From Clostridia bacterium (GTDB lineage Bacteria; Bacillota; Clostridia; Oscillospirales; UBA644), in NCBI GenBank assembly GCA_014872655.1, contig WHHJ01000044.1, forward strand, positions 1 through 16,119: a DNA stretch of 16,119 nucleotides. Reading direction: 5' to 3'. The notes beneath the pieces are model-generated. The model searched no databases. It was given only the letters and a program-made list of their open reading frames with translations, and had not been told where the DNA came from. This document shows positions 13,979-16,119 of this stretch, one piece after another. Position 1 is the stretch's first letter. Each line of letters opens with the position of its first letter. A program made the translations under genes and the position numbers.

Positions 13979-14956
13979 ATGAAAGCAGTGGTTTACGGCG
14001 GGGGAAACATCGGCAGAGGGTTTCTTGGACAGTTGCTGTATCAAAGCGGTTTTGAAACGGTCTTTGTAGATGTAAACCAAGCCATGATCGATAAACTGAA
14101 TGCAGATCAGTCATATCCTATCAAAATTGTCAGCAATGAAAAGCAGGAAGAGATCATTATCCGAAATGTGCGTGCGGTAACGCCGGATAATGCGGTAGAT
14201 GAAATTGCAACAGCGGATATTATTTTTACTTCGGCAGGGGTTCGTGTGTTGCCGTATGTGGCTCCGGTTTTAAAGGCCGGGATTGAAAAACGTACCCGCG
14301 GAGTTGATATTATTATCTGCGAAAATTTGATGAATGCGGATCAGTATTTAAAGAACCTGGTCGGGCTGGATCGGGACGATATCGGATTTGTGGAGGCCAG
14401 TGTTGGCAGAATGGTGCCGGTGATGACCGATGAAATGCGGGAAGGGAATATCAATAAAGTTTGGGTAGAACCGTTCTGTACTTTGCCGGTGGATAAGGCC
14501 GCGTTTAAAAATCCGATTCCGGATATTCAGGGCATGGTTCCGAGTGAGCCGTTTGCGTACTATATTCAGTCTAAATTATTTTTACATAATATGGGCCATG
14601 CAGTTGCCGCCTATTTGGGAATGAATAAAGGATATGAGTATATTTGGCAAGCCATGAACGATCATGAAATCGCCAATACGGTCAAAGAGGCCATGCTGGC
14701 TTCGGCCGCGGCGTTGGCAGAGGAGCATAAAAAGCCCTTAAAAGAAGTGGTGGATTATGCCAACGATTTGATGTTCCGGTTTAAAAATCGGTACTTAGGA
14801 GATACCACCGCGCGTGTCGGACGGGATCCGGAACGGAAGCTAGCGCCGGATGATCGTCTTTTGGGCGCAATCAAATTATGTGAAAAGCACGGTCAGCCTG
14901 TAGAAGCGATTAAAAAAGGCGTTTGGGCCGCATTAGATCACTTATATCAAAAATAA
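13979..14956 (+). CDS. Mannitol-1-phosphate 5-dehydrogenase-like polyol-phosphate oxidoreductase
   Basis: A 325-residue member of the polyol-specific long-chain dehydrogenase family. The N-terminal NAD-binding motif is G7-G-G-N-I-G-R-G14-F. The catalytic set K199-x4-N204-x2-H207 (SKLFLHNMGHA) is intact. ICENLMNA (113-120) and GRMVPVM (143-149) correspond to conserved MtlD blocks. It is about 55 residues shorter than classical MtlD (about 380), so the C-terminal domain is reduced and the substrate may differ. It should interconvert a polyol phosphate and a ketose phosphate, which fits a position directly after a sugar kinase. The start has an excellent AAAGGAAGGA site. No PTS mannitol genes are present, so I do not assign mtlD. 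Confidence 0.87.
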   Translation: MKAVVYGGGNIGRGFLGQLLYQSGFETVFVDVNQAMIDKLNADQSYPIKIVSNEKQEEIIIRNVRAVTPDNAVDEIATADIIFTSAGVRVLPYVAPVLKAGIEKRTRGVDIIICENLMNADQYLKNLVGLDRDDIGFVEASVGRMVPVMTDEMREGNINKVWVEPFCTLPVDKAAFKNPIPDIQGMVPSEPFAYYIQSKLFLHNMGHAVAAYLGMNKGYEYIWQAMNDHEIANTVKEAMLASAAALAEEHKKPLKEVVDYANDLMFRFKNRYLGDTTARVGRDPERKLAPDDRLLGAIKLCEKHGQPVEAIKKGVWAALDHLYQK

Positions 14957-14975
14957 CAAAACGGAGGTTTTTGGA

Positions 14976-15914
14976 ATGGATTTTATGTCTACTGTAAAAG
15001 GTTCTCTGCTGGAGGGCTTTTATCCCGAAGCATGGGACATGAAAAAAATTGACGAATGTTGCGAAAAAGGCGTAAAAAGAGAAGATTTCTGGAACAAGAA
15101 ATTTAAGCCGATCGCCTGCGAAGACGTTGCTGAATTCGATACGCTGATGGGTCATGAGATCGCGATGCAGATTAAAAAGGCAAGAGAAAAAGGCGAAAAA
15201 CTGGCCATGATTCTTCCTGTCGGCCCGATGGGTATGTATAAATGGGCTTCTTACTTTTTAAAAGAGTGGAACGTATCGTGTGACCACGTTTATACGTTTA
15301 ATATGGATGAGTGGGCAGATGCGGACGGAAATACATTGCCTTCTACAGAGCCTGCCTCTTTTGAATATTCTATGAAACAGGCGTTCTTTAACAAGTTAGG
15401 CAAACTGACTGTTCCGGAATCTCAGCGTAACTTTGCAACAAAAGAGAATTTGCCGACCTATCCGGAAAAGATTGCAAAACTGAAAGCCGAAGGAGTAAAA
15501 TTGGTTTTGATTTACGGCATTGGCAGAATGTGCCACATTGCGTTCTGGGAGCCTCATTTCGGCAAAGAGTTCGCAACAGTTGAAGAGTGGAAAAAACAGC
15601 CGTATCGGATTGCTGCCAAACTGCATCCGCTGACGATTGAGCAGAATGCAATTACCAGCTTTAAATCCAGAACCACATTGGTACCTTGCCGTGCTAACAC
15701 GATCGGCCCCGGCTTGTTCTTACAGGCAGATTATGCGATCGGCGGCTGCGACGGTGCGCTGAGCCGCGGCATGGGCTGGCAGGGGATGAGCTTCTTGACC
15801 ACCTTGCATTACGGTCCGTGTCAGCATATCACATCCACGTTTATTCCGACGCTGCCCGGCAAGCTGTTCTATCTGAAAGAACTGGCCGGCCCGTTGACTG
15901 CGGAGTGTAACTGA
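14976..15914 (+). CDS. NagB-like glucosamine-6-phosphate isomerase/deaminase homolog with altered active site
   Basis: A 312-residue protein of the glucosamine-6-phosphate deaminase/6-phosphogluconolactonase fold. The phosphate-loop region is ILPVGPMGMYKW (79-90). The NagB motif TFNMDEY appears as T107-F-N-M-D111-E-W, so the catalytic Asp is kept. The second NagB motif, G-x-G-x-D-G-H-I-A-F-N-E-P, reads G181-I-G-R-M185-C-H187-I-A-F-W-E192-P. The His and Glu are retained, but the Asp (Asp141 of E. coli NagB) is Met and the following Gly is Cys. It is longer than NagB (about 240-270), with an N-terminal extension and a different C-terminus (SRGMGWQGMS). I infer a divergent isomerase, deaminase or ring-opening enzyme on a sugar phosphate. 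Strong site CGGAGG. It is the last gene before the terminator. Confidence 0.87.
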   Translation: MDFMSTVKGSLLEGFYPEAWDMKKIDECCEKGVKREDFWNKKFKPIACEDVAEFDTLMGHEIAMQIKKAREKGEKLAMILPVGPMGMYKWASYFLKEWNVSCDHVYTFNMDEWADADGNTLPSTEPASFEYSMKQAFFNKLGKLTVPESQRNFATKENLPTYPEKIAKLKAEGVKLVLIYGIGRMCHIAFWEPHFGKEFATVEEWKKQPYRIAAKLHPLTIEQNAITSFKSRTTLVPCRANTIGPGLFLQADYAIGGCDGALSRGMGWQGMSFLTTLHYGPCQHITSTFIPTLPGKLFYLKELAGPLTAECN

Positions 15915-15968
15915 TTGTTTGCCTGTTAGGGTTTGGCGATATAACGTTTTTGATTGTACCGATAAATC

Positions 15969-16007
15969 AATTCGAGGAAAGCAGATGAGCGCTTTCCTCG
16001 AATTTTT
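15969..16007 (+). terminator. Intrinsic terminator of the twelve-gene operon
   Basis: A perfect 14-bp stem (15969-15982 with 15991-16004) encloses an 8-nt loop and is followed by a T-run, 55 bp after the last stop codon. The minus-strand side has no comparable T-run, so it mainly serves the plus-strand operon. Confidence 0.92.
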
Positions 16008-16023
16008 ATATGGGATGTATTAT

Positions 16024-16119
16024 TTAGAACGTTTTACCTGGTAGGGGCTTCTTTCTGCTGAAGCTACTTATCGTAAATTCAGTTATCAATTCCTCGATAC
16101 GGAAGATCTTCTCCAGAAA
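16024..16119 (-). CDS. Possible C-terminal end of a convergent minus-strand gene (partial)
   Basis: On the minus strand one frame is open from the window edge to a TAA at 16024-16026, giving 31 residues of mixed charged and hydrophobic composition ending in PLPGKTF. The other two minus frames close quickly. A plus-strand frame is also open over this stretch, so the evidence is weak. A convergent gene would fit the position just beyond the operon terminator. No family is recognised. Confidence 0.3.
   Translation of the reverse strand, partial: FLEKIFRIEELITEFTISSFSRKKPLPGKTF

Noticed and set aside
13979..14956. Bona fide mtlD of a mannitol PTS operon
   Set aside because: No PTS components or mannitol regulator are nearby, and the protein is about 55 residues shorter than classical MtlD.

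Overview
The window looks like a chromosomal segment of a Bacillota bacterium, probably a Clostridia member. The reasons are moderate-to-low GC, AGGAGG-type ribosome binding sites, sigma-A-like promoters with extended -10 elements, T-tailed terminators, and a HtrA-type protease with a Pro/Gln/Asn-rich cytoplasmic N-terminus. No rRNA, tRNA, CRISPR array, insertion sequence, transporter or transcription-factor gene was seen.

Left part (1-4452). The window opens inside the 3' remnant of an arsenate-reductase-type (low-molecular-weight phosphatase fold) gene that carries an in-frame stop. A bidirectional terminator separates it from two minus-strand genes: a GNAT N-acetyltransferase (1929-2507) and, downstream of it, a membrane-anchored HtrA-like serine protease with its own promoter (495-1853). 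A compact divergent promoter region (about 2508-2653) holds two inverted repeats that overlap the -35 elements. To its right lies a three-gene plus-strand operon: a small membrane-anchored protein with an Ada-like Cys motif, a PHP-type metallophosphoesterase, and an alpha/beta-hydrolase esterase that overlaps it by 4 bp.

Right part (4492-16007). This is one long plus-strand operon of twelve genes, read from a strong extended -10 promoter (4597-4625) to a classical terminator (15969-16007). In order they are: DegT-type PLP aminotransferase; Gfo/Idh oxidoreductase; cytoplasmic protein related to the neutral/alkaline ceramidase N-terminal domain; two small paralogous proteins of unknown function; N-acetylneuraminate-lyase-like aldolase; a second Gfo/Idh protein lacking the usual catalytic Lys; aldo/keto reductase; PIG-L/LmbE deacetylase; PfkB kinase; mannitol-1-phosphate-dehydrogenase-like protein; and a NagB-like protein with an altered active site. 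Spacing is tight (overlaps of 16, 4 and 4 bp, otherwise mostly 10-30 bp). The two large gaps, after the aminotransferase and after the lyase, hold GC-rich hairpins without T-tracts, and the first also holds a long inverted repeat.

The enzyme set (aldolase, deacetylase, sugar kinase, polyol-phosphate dehydrogenase, GlcN6P-deaminase fold, aminotransferase, several sugar oxidoreductases, amidase-like hydrolase) points to metabolism of an amino sugar, ulosonic acid or aminocyclitol. It resembles the nan/nag route (lyase, kinase, deacetylase, deaminase) built from different families plus added redox and amino-transfer steps. I do not recognise it as a characterised pathway. Direction (catabolic or biosynthetic) and substrate cannot be read from the sequence.
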